Below are positions 23,985 through 32,565 of a stretch of DNA of 55,349 nt, piece after piece. The number at the start of each line of letters is the position of its first letter. Position 1 is the first letter of the stretch. Where the stretch lies: IMG/VR virus record IMGVR_UViG_2124908035_000001, positions 1-55,349 of that record. The stretch is one strand, 5' to 3'. Below the pieces are notes generated by a model, which was not told where the DNA came from, did not search any database, and saw nothing but the letters and a program-made list of their open reading frames with translations. The translations under genes were made by a program, and so were the position numbers. Origin of the DNA: a virus.

Positions 23985-24173
23985 ATGCTTGCCGGAATAG
24001 CGCAGCATCTTTCAAGGCTCTGTGATGCTCTCTATGCGTGCGCGTACTGTGGTTCAACAATCTTCGGGAAAGACCTGCACGTAGCGGCATACGAGGCTGA
24101 CAATATTACCGGGTTGGTGAAGTTCGATTGCCGCTGCGGTGGTGTGCTTGAGCCAATCGAGGTAGAACGATGA
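23985..24173 (+). CDS. Zinc-ribbon small protein
   Basis: A 62-aa protein with CAYCGSTIFG and CRCGG, a probable zinc ribbon. GGAGG precedes ATG 23985. It follows hairpin repeat copy 5 as the gene at 53807 follows copy 6. Function unknown. Confidence 0.65.
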   Translation: MLAGIAQHLSRLCDALYACAYCGSTIFGKDLHVAAYEADNITGLVKFDCRCGGVLEPIEVER

Positions 24174-24664
24174 CACTTGGAACCAGAGTCTCCAAGTTGG
24201 GGTATTCACTGCGAACAAAGATGGTGGACCACTTGGGGCGCAAGCGGAAATACAGAACGTCGCCAGCGCAAGGCAGCGGCCCAGTCAACTACTTCGATTC
24301 AGCAAACTCCCTGAGAAACTGGGTTTCAAGAGTTGAGAGAGATCGTGTGTCGTTTGCGGCGAACCCCACCGGCGTCCGCTCCCAAGGCCGTGTAGCCAAA
24401 TACTTCGTGTTCAAACAAGGATCTTCCACGGCTCTAGGTGGATGGAGCACCAGGGAGCAGGCAGAGAAGACAGCGCGAATTTACGCCACCGGGAGCGGTA
24501 GCACCTTTGTAGTAAGAGCCGGCGGTAGTGGGAAGTCAAAGTTGCTGTTCACGGCCAGACCGGCACATGCGAACCCCGGCCCCTCCGCCATCCCCGCCAG
24601 GTGGACGCCGGCCACGGTCTCACGCAAAGGCGGGCAGATTCAGATTCGGATGGGAGGACGGTAG
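24170..24664 (+). CDS. NP-punctuated modular protein
   Basis: A 164-aa protein with NP motifs at residues 65-66 (SFAANPTG) and 135-136 (AHANPGP), 70 residues apart. The middle module has the strand-helix-strand pattern seen in the 30559 protein (KYFVFKQGS...GWSTREQAEKTARIYATG...FVVRAGG). The end GGQIQIRMGG resembles SGQIQLKIP in the next protein. Function unknown. NP sites may be processing points or flexible joints. Confidence 0.7.
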   Translation: MTLGTRVSKLGYSLRTKMVDHLGRKRKYRTSPAQGSGPVNYFDSANSLRNWVSRVERDRVSFAANPTGVRSQGRVAKYFVFKQGSSTALGGWSTREQAEKTARIYATGSGSTFVVRAGGSGKSKLLFTARPAHANPGPSAIPARWTPATVSRKGGQIQIRMGGR

Positions 24665-24666
24665 TC

Positions 24667-25050
24667 ATGGCGACAAAGGGAAATTGGAAGGTGTACATAT
24701 ACGGTGTGCCGATGCGCTTGAATGATCCGCTCGTGCGCCGGTATACGCGTCTAAGTGCCGCCCGTGCTGCCGTCAAGCGGTTTGTGGCCCAAGGGAAAAG
24801 GGCGGAGGTGGCGAACGATCCTATTGAAGAACGGTCGGCGTCGGAAAACCCCGCCGGCATCCGCGCCCAGGTCCGACGCCTGCCCTCCGGCCAGATCCAA
24901 CTGAAGATCCCCATCGGGAAGTCCGAGAACCCGCACTCCGTCATCGAGCAGTTGAAGCGCGTGTTCGGGAAGCGGGTCAAGGCGGTAGAGATGGTCCACG
25001 GAACGAAAGCGCGAAGAACAAGGAAACCCGCATCGAAGCGCAAACAGTAA
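24667..25050 (+). CDS. NP-punctuated modular protein
   Basis: A 127-aa basic protein: an N-terminal module (WKVYIYGVPM...YTRLSAARAAVKRFVAQG), an NP site at 61-62 (SASENPAG), a short segment with SGQIQLKIP, a second NP at 88-89 (KSENPHS), then a helix and a basic tail (RRTRKPASKRKQ). Its modules resemble those of the neighbouring NP proteins. Confidence 0.7.
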   Translation: MATKGNWKVYIYGVPMRLNDPLVRRYTRLSAARAAVKRFVAQGKRAEVANDPIEERSASENPAGIRAQVRRLPSGQIQLKIPIGKSENPHSVIEQLKRVFGKRVKAVEMVHGTKARRTRKPASKRKQ

Positions 25051-25775
25051 TGGCCTCCTACTCTATATCGCCGGTCTCAACTCCATGGGGCAATGGGGGC
25101 GTTACGCCCGGCATGGGTAGGCTCGGAGCCGACGCCGCTTCGATTGTCCAAAGCGCTGGGAGCATCGCCAGTGCGGCAATCCCTGCAACTGTTGCGATTA
25201 GCCACTTGACCGTGTTTGGATTAACAGCCGCTATGACGGTACCCGTTATTGGTGCCATCGTCGCGGGCATCACTCTGGCCCTGGTGGCCATCTTCAGCCG
25301 CAAGGGTCCAAAGCAGAAGGTCGCTACCACCGAGATCGTTAACAAGATCGAACCGCTCCTGCAGCAGAATCTCTCGGGCTACATGGCCGGTCCTCACACC
25401 GTATCCTCGCGGGCTCAGGCCCTAGCCAACTTCGATGCTGGTTGGGCTTACGTCAACCAGTATTGTGACATCCCGGAAATGGGGAACCCAGGACAAGCCT
25501 GCGTGAGCGATCGGCAAGCAGGATCCTGCGTGTGGAAGGACTCCACGTCTCAATGTTGGAACTGGTTTGTCGGCTACCGCGACCCAATTGCTAACGACCC
25601 CAATGTCGTACCCGATCCAACGATGGTGGACACGGCCGGAAACCTCATCGACTCCATCACGGGTGGATTGTTCACCGACCCGAGCGCGGGAGGCACAAGC
25701 AGCGGGATGGGATGGTTGCTGTTGGCCGGCGGGGTTTTGATTCTGGCATTCTCTTTTGGGGGTGGCAAGAAATGA
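25050..25775 (+). CDS. Multi-helix membrane protein
   Basis: A 241-aa protein with internal hydrophobic helices near residues 45-90 (AAIPATVAISHLTVFGLTAA; VPVIGAIVAGITLALVAIF). A Cys-containing soluble domain (CVSDRQAGSCVWKDSTSQCW) and a C-terminal anchor (GWLLLAGGVLILAFSF, GGGKK) follow. It starts in TAATG with the previous gene. Probable virion or infection membrane protein. Confidence 0.7.
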   Translation: MASYSISPVSTPWGNGGVTPGMGRLGADAASIVQSAGSIASAAIPATVAISHLTVFGLTAAMTVPVIGAIVAGITLALVAIFSRKGPKQKVATTEIVNKIEPLLQQNLSGYMAGPHTVSSRAQALANFDAGWAYVNQYCDIPEMGNPGQACVSDRQAGSCVWKDSTSQCWNWFVGYRDPIANDPNVVPDPTMVDTAGNLIDSITGGLFTDPSAGGTSSGMGWLLLAGGVLILAFSFGGGKK

Positions 25776-26431
25776 TGCTGACGATACACCCTGGTCTTGC
25801 CAACCTCGGCGCGGAACCGTCGCCCTGGATCAATCAGGCGAATTCGGCCGATTACGCCGCAATGGATGCCTACGTTGCCGCGATTGTGGACTCCTTGCAC
25901 GCAAAGGGATACCCTTCCGCCACGGCAACAAAAGAAGTTGATAGCGGTGGTAGCGTCACCCAGTCTGGCTACAACACGTCTCCCAACATCAGCTTTGACC
26001 CCTACTACTGGGATATCCAAATCCCAAACGGCGGGGCGATGGTGACAGTAGCAAGATGGAAGGATTATACCGGCGGAGACCCCGTAGCGGCGGCCGACGC
26101 GATGATTAGCACCGCTGTCTCGAATGCGTCGATACCGTCCACCGCCCCAGAGCCCGAGATAGTGCTGGACGCCTCCAACTCCTACATCTGGCCGGATGGT
26201 GCATGGCGACTGAAGAAGTACGGTGTGCCCCCGTCAACCGGAACTGCGCTCATTCAAGGGGGACCAGTTGGCTCTGGGACCAACCCAACCGGAGCCGGTA
26301 CAGTGGCAGATTCCATTGTGAACCAAGTCTCCTCCGTCGTCTCCGCAGCCGGGCTGTCCTCCATCCCCACATGGGCTTGGCTTGCCGGCGGCGCCGCAGC
26401 CCTGTACTTCTTCATGGGGAGGGGCAAGTGA
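25772..26431 (+). CDS. Tail-anchored protein with domain shared with 46573
   Basis: A 219-aa protein. Residues 20-115 (ADYAAMDAYVAAIVDSLHAKG, SGYNTSPNISFDPYYW, KDYTGGDP) are clearly related to residues 10-95 of the protein at 46573. A Thr/Gly/Ser region and a C-terminal helix (WAWLAGGAAALYFFMGRGK) follow. A virion membrane protein whose soluble domain is reused elsewhere. Confidence 0.7.
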   Translation: MMLTIHPGLANLGAEPSPWINQANSADYAAMDAYVAAIVDSLHAKGYPSATATKEVDSGGSVTQSGYNTSPNISFDPYYWDIQIPNGGAMVTVARWKDYTGGDPVAAADAMISTAVSNASIPSTAPEPEIVLDASNSYIWPDGAWRLKKYGVPPSTGTALIQGGPVGSGTNPTGAGTVADSIVNQVSSVVSAAGLSSIPTWAWLAGGAAALYFFMGRGK

Positions 26432-26670
26432 ACGGCATCGGAATCCTCGATACCGACCTTTGCATGTGGGCCGCCACGGCTACTCCGCAGATGGTGGAGG
26501 ATGCCCCGTACATCTTGGGCCACCCGGTTGTGAAGGCCAAGCCTAACTCGATTCTGACTCCTCCCGCAGACGCCGGCATTCTCGCCCGTGTCAATTGCTG
26601 GGTGGATGATAACCCGATTCTGGCTGGCATCCTGATTGCCGCTGGCTACCTAACGTTGAGGAAAAAGTAA
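26428..26670 (+). CDS. Tail-anchored small protein
   Basis: An 80-aa protein from GTG 26428 (GTGA overlap), ending in a short membrane helix (ILAGILIAAGYLTLRKK). Function unknown; part of the membrane-protein array. Confidence 0.65.
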   Translation: MNGIGILDTDLCMWAATATPQMVEDAPYILGHPVVKAKPNSILTPPADAGILARVNCWVDDNPILAGILIAAGYLTLRKK

Positions 26671-27161
26671 TGGACAAGAACACTCTCATCAAGTGGGCTC
26701 TGATCGCCGGCGCGGCATATCTGGTCTACCGCTACGCCGTGGCCCAAGGATGGATTGGTGGCACCGCCGCCATTGTTGCCCCGAGCGGTGGAGGAGTTCA
26801 ACCCGATACGGGAGCGGCCCCAGTAGTCGTGTCTCCGCCCACCACAGTCACGGCCGCACAGATTGCAGCGTCCCTACAAGCCATCCCTGGTTTCATGTAC
26901 TGGGGACCGGATCCCAATTCCGTTACGCCCGGCGCTAATACTCAGGACGGCTACCACTGGAACTTCTTTTGGAAACTTGCCAGTCTGTACAACGGCCGAG
27001 ACGCCGGGCCCGCGGAAGTGGCTGCGAGCGATAACGAGCAGATGACCTTGGCCGACTATAGCCAGCGGGTGTACAACCTGTTCTTCGCCCCTACGGGAGT
27101 TTCCGGTTTGAGCCTGATGCGTCTGCCTTCGCCGGCTTTCGCTTCGGCCTGGAAGATGTGA
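26670..27161 (+). CDS. Membrane-anchored protein
   Basis: A 163-aa protein with an N-terminal membrane helix (LIKWALIAGAAYLVYRYAV) and a soluble domain containing PGFMYWGPDPNS, WNFFWKLASLYNG and YSQRVYNLFFAPTG. Starts in TAATG after the previous gene. Function unknown. Confidence 0.65.
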   Translation: MDKNTLIKWALIAGAAYLVYRYAVAQGWIGGTAAIVAPSGGGVQPDTGAAPVVVSPPTTVTAAQIAASLQAIPGFMYWGPDPNSVTPGANTQDGYHWNFFWKLASLYNGRDAGPAEVAASDNEQMTLADYSQRVYNLFFAPTGVSGLSLMRLPSPAFASAWKM

Positions 27162-27168
27162 GGGCACC

Positions 27169-27348
27169 ATGAACTGCTACGCCTGGAACATCCCGGAAGG
27201 CTGTTACGCCAGCGCCCTTGACGCCGGGTCCGGATGCCCGTCTCCTACGTGGTTCTGGATTGCGCTTGCGGTGGCCAGCGGGCTTCTGATTCTGGGGAGC
27301 GGGACGAAACGGAAAGCCAAGAGGACGGTTCGAGCGAAACGAAAGTAG
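27169..27348 (+). CDS. Small membrane protein with basic tail
   Basis: A 59-aa protein: Cys-containing N-terminus (CYAWNIPEGCYA), one membrane helix (TWFWIALAVASGLLILGSG) and a strongly basic tail (KRKAKRTVRAKRK). A basic tail after the helix could contact DNA beneath a membrane. Confidence 0.65.
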   Translation: MNCYAWNIPEGCYASALDAGSGCPSPTWFWIALAVASGLLILGSGTKRKAKRTVRAKRK

Positions 27349-27666
27349 ATGGCGACCAGATCCCAACACGCGATGAAGCGCCGCTCAGATCCAGTGGGCA
27401 GACTCGACATCTGCGCCATCCGGCTTCTAGAGGTTGCGGTCGAAACCTATGGTGACCTCCCAATCCGCGGGCTCTATGGGACCTTCAAGCCGGAGATAGA
27501 TCGGTCCATTAAGCGGACCTTGGGACATGTGCGGATCTACGTACCACAGGCTCAGATACAGGCATCCGTACCCGTCGCGAAGCCAAAGACGAGCCCCGTC
27601 TCAAGCGATGCAATCACATTAAGACCAGGCCCAGACGGAGTGTACGAGGTGAACGATGCACAGTAA
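27349..27666 (+). CDS. Hypothetical protein
   Basis: A 105-aa basic soluble protein (RLDICAIRLLEVAVETYGDL, then RTLGHVRIYVPQAQIQ) within the membrane-protein array. It starts directly after the previous stop. Function unknown. Confidence 0.6.
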   Translation: MATRSQHAMKRRSDPVGRLDICAIRLLEVAVETYGDLPIRGLYGTFKPEIDRSIKRTLGHVRIYVPQAQIQASVPVAKPKTSPVSSDAITLRPGPDGVYEVNDAQ

Positions 27667-28138
27667 CCCCCGTTTGGTTGGTGGTCTCGGGCTCTACCCC
27701 ACCGATAAGTGCTACGACACCAACCGTCCTAGCTGGTTGCCTTATTGGCTCTCAAGCTACACCGAGGAAGATTGCGTTATCAACGGCTGGTTTGGCCCGC
27801 TCGCTCCGTACCCAGGGGTGGACTACACAGCAACCCCGGCGCTGCCCGCTCCACCTACAGTGGGTGTTCCAGCTATCGGAACAAACCCATCGGCCACGGG
27901 TGGATCGAATGTCACACCAGAACAAGCCCAGGCCATTCAAGACAAATTGATTGCGGACGAATCGGATTCATGGAAGGCCCAAGCTCAAAAGTTCTTTACG
28001 GACTTGGCCGCCAAGACCGATGGGTGTTCCTGGTACCAGACCAAAGGAGCAGATGGCGCATGTACGACGGGTAGCACCCTGTTGTGGGTTGCAGTCATTG
28101 GAGGAGCAGCCGCGGCGCTGTTCTACATGAAGAAATGA
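27656..28138 (+). CDS. Tail-anchored protein
   Basis: A 160-aa protein beginning MHSNPRLVGGLGLYP (an early NP motif), with a Pro/Thr linker, a helical segment with Cys (TDGCSWYQTKGADGACT) and a C-terminal helix (LLWVAVIGGAAAALFYMKK). Coupled by overlaps at both ends. Confidence 0.7.
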   Translation: MHSNPRLVGGLGLYPTDKCYDTNRPSWLPYWLSSYTEEDCVINGWFGPLAPYPGVDYTATPALPAPPTVGVPAIGTNPSATGGSNVTPEQAQAIQDKLIADESDSWKAQAQKFFTDLAAKTDGCSWYQTKGADGACTTGSTLLWVAVIGGAAAALFYMKK

Positions 28139-28413
28139 TGCTGCAAAATCTCATGGGACTTGGCGGATGCACCGAGTACGATGCCAACAGCGTCTGCGTG
28201 GCGTTCGACCCGACGACGCCCGGAGACAACTTAACGCCGACTCCTAAGCCCCCCGTGTCCGGTACTCCAGTTGTGCCACTGACCATCTGCCCTTGGTACA
28301 CCACGCCAGGGTTCAGTGCGACCAATCTGACATGCGATTTTCCGTCAACCAGCGTTCTGGTACTGGGAGGCGCGGCGATTCTCGGCTTGGTGTTCTTTTC
28401 GATGAGGGACTGA
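28135..28413 (+). CDS. Tail-anchored small protein
   Basis: A 92-aa protein. LGGCTEYDANSVC near the N-terminus matches the motif of the protein at 23474. A Pro/Thr linker, CPWYTTPGFSATNLTC and a C-terminal helix (VLVLGGAAILGLVFFSMRD) follow. A likely paralogue of 23474. Confidence 0.65.
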   Translation: MMLQNLMGLGGCTEYDANSVCVAFDPTTPGDNLTPTPKPPVSGTPVVPLTICPWYTTPGFSATNLTCDFPSTSVLVLGGAAILGLVFFSMRD

Positions 28414-28415
28414 TT

Positions 28416-29006
28416 ATGATGCTCGGAAGATTACTACCGGCCCATTGGACTATCCCGGAGAATCCGCTAGCGCCCCGCTCGATCCTGCAAGCACAAGGAA
28501 TCGGCGCCATCGTGGACGGCATCTATTATGCTCCCGACAACGGCGTGGTAGCTGAGATTCTAGCCAAGCGAAAGGCCGCCGAGTACCTGACCACAAATCC
28601 CAACGGACCGGTTGGTCTCTCCTGTGGCCCGTCGTCGCCTATTTCCCAGTGCCCATGTCACGTTGGCCTATGTGGCGGCGTCGGAATCCTCGACTGCGGG
28701 GCTACCAACCTGCCGTGCCCGTGCGAAGGCGGCGGGGGTTCCTGTGGTGGCAGCACTGTTACCGGGCTACATGGTCTTGGCGATCTCAATGGGACCTTGG
28801 ACGACATCCTAGGCTCCGTCACCAGTTCGATGGGAGATTGGAAGACGTGGGCCATAGTCGCGGCGGGAGTGGGCGCGCTTGTGCTGTTCACGGGAGGTGG
28901 AGGTTCACAGCGCAAAGCCGAACTGGCCGCAGCTCGCGCCCAGTACAAATCGAAGGTGGCCACCATTCGCGCTTCCCGGCCCCGGAGGTATCAGAAATAT
29001 GTTTGA
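28416..29006 (+). CDS. Membrane protein with Cys-rich domain
   Basis: A 196-aa protein. HWTIPENPLAP at the N-terminus recurs as NWSIPENPLRA in the protein at 33563. NP also at about residue 60. A Cys/Gly-rich part (CPCHVGLCGGVGILDCG, CPCEGGGGSC) leads to a membrane helix (TWAIVAAGVGALVLFTGGG) and a basic tail with KAELAAARAQYKSK. Probable virion membrane protein. Confidence 0.7.
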   Translation: MMLGRLLPAHWTIPENPLAPRSILQAQGIGAIVDGIYYAPDNGVVAEILAKRKAAEYLTTNPNGPVGLSCGPSSPISQCPCHVGLCGGVGILDCGATNLPCPCEGGGGSCGGSTVTGLHGLGDLNGTLDDILGSVTSSMGDWKTWAIVAAGVGALVLFTGGGGSQRKAELAAARAQYKSKVATIRASRPRRYQKYV

Positions 29007-29205
29007 CTTCTCCCCAGAAGAGGGCGTCCGTCAGCCGCTTGCAATCCCCATCCCGTTTTTACGGGGAACCGTTGGTTCGGGTGATTTAGTCAAGCACCTG
29101 ACGGATGCCCTCCACATCCCGCAATGCGGAGGATGCAAGGAAAGGCAAGACGCGATGAACGGAGCGGTTGAGTTCCGGCCATTGAGATCGCTATGGGAGG
29201 ACTGA
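28999..29205 (+). CDS. Small protein with CxxC motif
   Basis: A 68-aa protein (PFLRGTVGSGDLVKHLTDAL, CGGCKERQDAMN). The CGGCKxRQ pattern is frequent in small phage proteins, role unknown. Overlaps the previous gene by 8 bases. Confidence 0.6.
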   Translation: MFDFSPEEGVRQPLAIPIPFLRGTVGSGDLVKHLTDALHIPQCGGCKERQDAMNGAVEFRPLRSLWED

Positions 29206-29209
29206 TTTT

Positions 29210-29476
29210 ATGGTGATAGACCCCCGAGATTTCAGTATCGGACCTTGGTTGGAAATGCCACCCCCGGGCACCGATACAGTAAGGGACACGTCCGTAGCTG
29301 CCAACATAGCCACTGAAGCGGGTACCAGTATAGCAACTGGCACAGTTACCAGTGCGGCGACTGGTTCTCCTCTTGCAAGCGCGTCCGTAGAGCCCACGGT
29401 AGCGGTGTCCACCAACTGGATTTTGATTGCTGCTGTTGCGGCCGCCGCCTATTTTCTATTTAAGGGCGGGAAATGA
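29210..29476 (+). CDS. Tail-anchored protein
   Basis: An 88-aa protein with a Thr/Ala/Ser-rich body and a C-terminal helix (WILIAAVAAAAYFLFKGGK). Last of the compact array of tail-anchored proteins. Confidence 0.65.
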   Translation: MVIDPRDFSIGPWLEMPPPGTDTVRDTSVAANIATEAGTSIATGTVTSAATGSPLASASVEPTVAVSTNWILIAAVAAAAYFLFKGGK

Positions 29477-29494
29477 TAGTGGGAGGATTGACCG

Positions 29495-29698
29495 ATGACG
29501 GTAGACGCAGTATGGGACAGATACGGTCGAGACGGTTGGAAATACCGCATCCCCGGTGTACAAGGATTTCTCACTCCCATGAGAAAGTCCACGAGCATTG
29601 TGAGTTCCGACGCAGCGTTGGTTCGAGAAGCGCAGACGGTCGCATTCGCCGCGGGAGTGAAACTCCCCCAGAACTGGAACTTGACGATTAGACGGTAG
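29495..29698 (+). CDS. Hypothetical small protein
   Basis: A 67-aa protein (YGRDGWKYRIPGVQGFLTPM; VREAQTVAFAAGVKLP). GGAGG stands before ATG 29495; the alternative frame starting at 29473 lacks such support. Function unknown. Confidence 0.6.
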   Translation: MTVDAVWDRYGRDGWKYRIPGVQGFLTPMRKSTSIVSSDAALVREAQTVAFAAGVKLPQNWNLTIRR

Positions 29699-29710
29699 TT
29701 TCGATTCGAA

Positions 29711-30562
29711 ATGGCAAAGCGTATCACAATACGACAGTCGGCGAACCGAAAGCGGAAGAACGCCCAAGGTCCGACCTACGCTCAGGCCATGAGCCAGGCC
29801 CGAGCCGCCGGCGCGCGCATCGGGGACACGTCAGGATTCGAGCCATGGTTGGTCCGAGCCAAACTCAGCACCCGTGGTCCGCTTGTGCGTTCGAAGCTCA
29901 AGCAAGCCTTCTGGACCGGAGTAGAAACCGGCGAGGCACCCGAAGAGAAGGCGAGCTCTGGAAAGACCCTCACCTTCCACGGCATCAAGGTTTGGAAAGA
30001 CGCGCAAGGTTGGCGATCCAGTTCTGATCCCGACAGCGTATTCGACAGTCTGCCAGACGCGAAGCGGTTTGTCGAAGCGCAGGCGAAGAATCCCAACGTC
30101 ACCGACCGCGCCCTCCGGTACCGTGCGAATTCTCCCGACCGCCGGCCGGAAGGCCCGAGAATCTGCACCTTCTGCAACTCGAAAGAGAACGTCGAAGTCG
30201 GACACCTGGACGGTCACGAAGAGAACGACAACCCGCAGAACCTCGTATGGAATTGCCGGTCCTGTAATACCCGGCTAGGCCACATCTTCAAAGCGCTTGG
30301 GATCGGGAGACGGACACGGCAGTACAACCCGGAAACCCAAGGCGCTCAGAGTTATGAGCAGTGGGCTACGGCGCTCGACGCGCTCAAGGGCGGAAACCTG
30401 TTCATGTCGGTAGCCGCCGCAGTGGACATTATTCATGCGACCTCTCCCGAGGACCGGAGCTACTACCAGCGGCAAATCTGGCGCATCCGCAAACAGAAAT
30501 ACGGAGAAGGCGGAACGTACAAGTCGATGCACCGCAACCCGAACGGAGGACAGGCCGCATGA
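29711..30562 (+). CDS. NP-modular protein with HNH-like domain
   Basis: A 283-aa protein. A basic N-terminal region is followed by a strand-helix module (GIKVWKDAQGWRSS...SLPDAKRFVEAQAK), NP at 127-128, a Cys4 HNH-like domain (CTFCNSKENVEVGHLDG, CRSCNTRLGHIF), NP at 206-207, a helical segment and NP at 276-277 next to the C-terminus. NP spacing is 79 and 70 residues. It may be a nuclease embedded in the modular family. ATGA overlap with the next gene. Confidence 0.7.
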   Translation: MAKRITIRQSANRKRKNAQGPTYAQAMSQARAAGARIGDTSGFEPWLVRAKLSTRGPLVRSKLKQAFWTGVETGEAPEEKASSGKTLTFHGIKVWKDAQGWRSSSDPDSVFDSLPDAKRFVEAQAKNPNVTDRALRYRANSPDRRPEGPRICTFCNSKENVEVGHLDGHEENDNPQNLVWNCRSCNTRLGHIFKALGIGRRTRQYNPETQGAQSYEQWATALDALKGGNLFMSVAAAVDIIHATSPEDRSYYQRQIWRIRKQKYGEGGTYKSMHRNPNGGQAA

Positions 30563-32565
30563 AGAAACGAGCCACGACAAGGAAAAGCGAATCCCTTACC
30601 AAGATGGGGTCGCCGATGGCCCGTGTTGCCTATGTCGCCTCTCCGTTGGGCCAGGTCGAAAGCCTGATCGGAGCGATGGCCAATCCCGAATCGGGAATCA
30701 AGTTTGTACTGGGGATTGCCAAGCGAGCCGGACAGAAAGTCTCCGAGGTTCAGTCGGTCCTGTTCGACCGGATGAAGTGGACAGTGGATGGCGCTAAGGA
30801 TTGGCTCCACGAGCACGGCTTCACGAGCAGCGGAAAAGACGAAGGCGCGACCTTCTGGAGGTTCCGGCAGAGCAGTCCAGGAAAGTACAAGGAGTTCCGC
30901 ACGGTGGTACCGGGGACGCGAAATCCGCGCTATGAGCACCCGGCCCCCAAGCGCGATTGGAAGTCCGAAGTCTTGGAATGGAAGATTGGCCCCTACAGCG
31001 ACTTTGACTCTGCCTATCCGAGAGCCGAGAAGTTCAAGCGTGAAGGCCATCGTATCCGCCACATTGAACCCGAATATGGCGCCCACACCGGCAATGAGCG
31101 GCAGTGGTGGATTCGGGGCACCAGTCAGGGAGAGATACCCGAGGGCGCTATTCCCGTGCGGCCCGGATTTGAAAATCCCGACTACGCCGGCCAGTGGACC
31201 AACCACGAAGATGCCAAGCCGCCCTTCTACGTCCAGGTCAAGGACAAGGGCCGTTGGTGCCCGATGTACGGCGGAGAAGGCATCTACGCCGATGCAAGGG
31301 AAGCCAGCCGGGCCATGGTCAACCACGCCAACGAGTACAGCGGCAAGTTCGCATGGCGGGCGCTGGACGGGGACGGCAGAGTGTTTGACGAGTTAAGGGC
31401 GAGAGCAGAACGAGAAGCCAATTCTGAGAACCCCGCACTTCAACAGGTCCAGGGACGAGATTGGATTCAGGAAACCTATGAGTCTGCTTCCACCGAAGCC
31501 CGCGGCCGCGGGTCACAGTTGCGGAAGTTGGGGTACCGGGTGAACGTGTCCAGTATGGGAATGCAAGTTACCCCGCTTGGATTATTGAAGCTGACGATGG
31601 TTGACGTTCGGCCAGGCGAAAGCGGAGACGTTTACCTTGAGCGCGTTCCACCTCCTACAGGCGGCATCGTTCGCATGAACCCGGACATCACGCATCATCC
31701 GCCATCGAATCACACGGCCGTCTACTTCGAAGGGAAACATTGGGGAGATGTGTCCGACAGAGAATGGCCCGAAGTGAAGAAGGCCCTCGTGCGGCAAGGC
31801 TGGAAGCAGAACGGTTTCAAGATCCACGCCGGCGGAATGGGGATGAGCGTTAACTACGTCCCGAAGCGCGGGAAGCACCCGGCCGTACCAAATCCCCGCC
31901 CAATCGTCGTGGTTCACATCGGTACCGGCGTAAAAGTTGGAGACTTCGACACCAGAGAAGAAGCCCAACGATGGATTGATAATCTCGGAGTCACCCCATC
32001 CTACAAGGAGCAGTCATACCGCATCAAGACCGCTCAGGAGTGGTGGGCTAGTCACCCTTCAAACCGTGGCCTTTGCAATCCCGAATCTGCCGCCGCAGAC
32101 TTGTACGAAGAGTTCCACGGCCAGGCCCCAGGTGAAACGCTTGCAATCGTGACTGAGCGGAAAGAGCACGAATGGCTCACCCAACTCGGAACGCTTGTCG
32201 AACTGAAGGTCGAAACTCTGACCAAGCTCGACGCCATGCTCAGGTTCAGTAAGGAAGCCCCGGAGCTTTGCTCATCGGAAGACGGCCGGCAACTCTACAT
32301 CGAAGGTGGAGACCAGGCGCTCGACTTGAAGGCCCTGAAGATGGACAGCGACAAGTGGGTGAAAGACTCCATGACAATTGGAGTCTTGGTTGAATTAACT
32401 TATCGGACAAAGAAAGGCTTTCACCGATTTAAGACTACAGACTATTTTCATAAACTCGGAGAGGAGAGCGGCATTCAACCGTATCTGCTCTACGATTCCA
32501 GGAACAAACTCCTGAGCATTTCAGGAGGAGCATACCGTGTCGAAGAACCAGGGATCATTGACTAA
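30559..32565 (+). CDS. NP-punctuated polyprotein-like protein
   Basis: A 668-aa protein from ATG 30559. NP dipeptides fall at residues 42, 122, 206, 291, 374, 445 and 507, spaced 80, 84, 85, 83, 71 and 62, each between small predicted modules. Module 2 (KWTVDGAKDWLHEHGF...WRFRQSSPGK) resembles a short domain found in phage proteins. Others share a strand-helix pattern (FDSAYPRAEKF; ADAREASRAMV; TREEAQRWIDNLG). The C-terminal part starts ESAAADLYEEFHGQAPGE. No catalytic motif seen. A processed polyprotein or a beads-on-a-string structural protein is inferred. The 3' end overlaps a convergent HNH gene by 11 bases. Confidence 0.75.
   Translation: MKKRATTRKSESLTKMGSPMARVAYVASPLGQVESLIGAMANPESGIKFVLGIAKRAGQKVSEVQSVLFDRMKWTVDGAKDWLHEHGFTSSGKDEGATFWRFRQSSPGKYKEFRTVVPGTRNPRYEHPAPKRDWKSEVLEWKIGPYSDFDSAYPRAEKFKREGHRIRHIEPEYGAHTGNERQWWIRGTSQGEIPEGAIPVRPGFENPDYAGQWTNHEDAKPPFYVQVKDKGRWCPMYGGEGIYADAREASRAMVNHANEYSGKFAWRALDGDGRVFDELRARAEREANSENPALQQVQGRDWIQETYESASTEARGRGSQLRKLGYRVNVSSMGMQVTPLGLLKLTMVDVRPGESGDVYLERVPPPTGGIVRMNPDITHHPPSNHTAVYFEGKHWGDVSDREWPEVKKALVRQGWKQNGFKIHAGGMGMSVNYVPKRGKHPAVPNPRPIVVVHIGTGVKVGDFDTREEAQRWIDNLGVTPSYKEQSYRIKTAQEWWASHPSNRGLCNPESAAADLYEEFHGQAPGETLAIVTERKEHEWLTQLGTLVELKVETLTKLDAMLRFSKEAPELCSSEDGRQLYIEGGDQALDLKALKMDSDKWVKDSMTIGVLVELTYRTKKGFHRFKTTDYFHKLGEESGIQPYLLYDSRNKLLSISGGAYRVEEPGIID

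Noticed and set aside
29473-29691. 72-codon frame starting at 29473
   Set aside because: It overlaps the gene at 29495, which has GGAGG and better composition; this frame is Arg/Ser-rich and unsupported.
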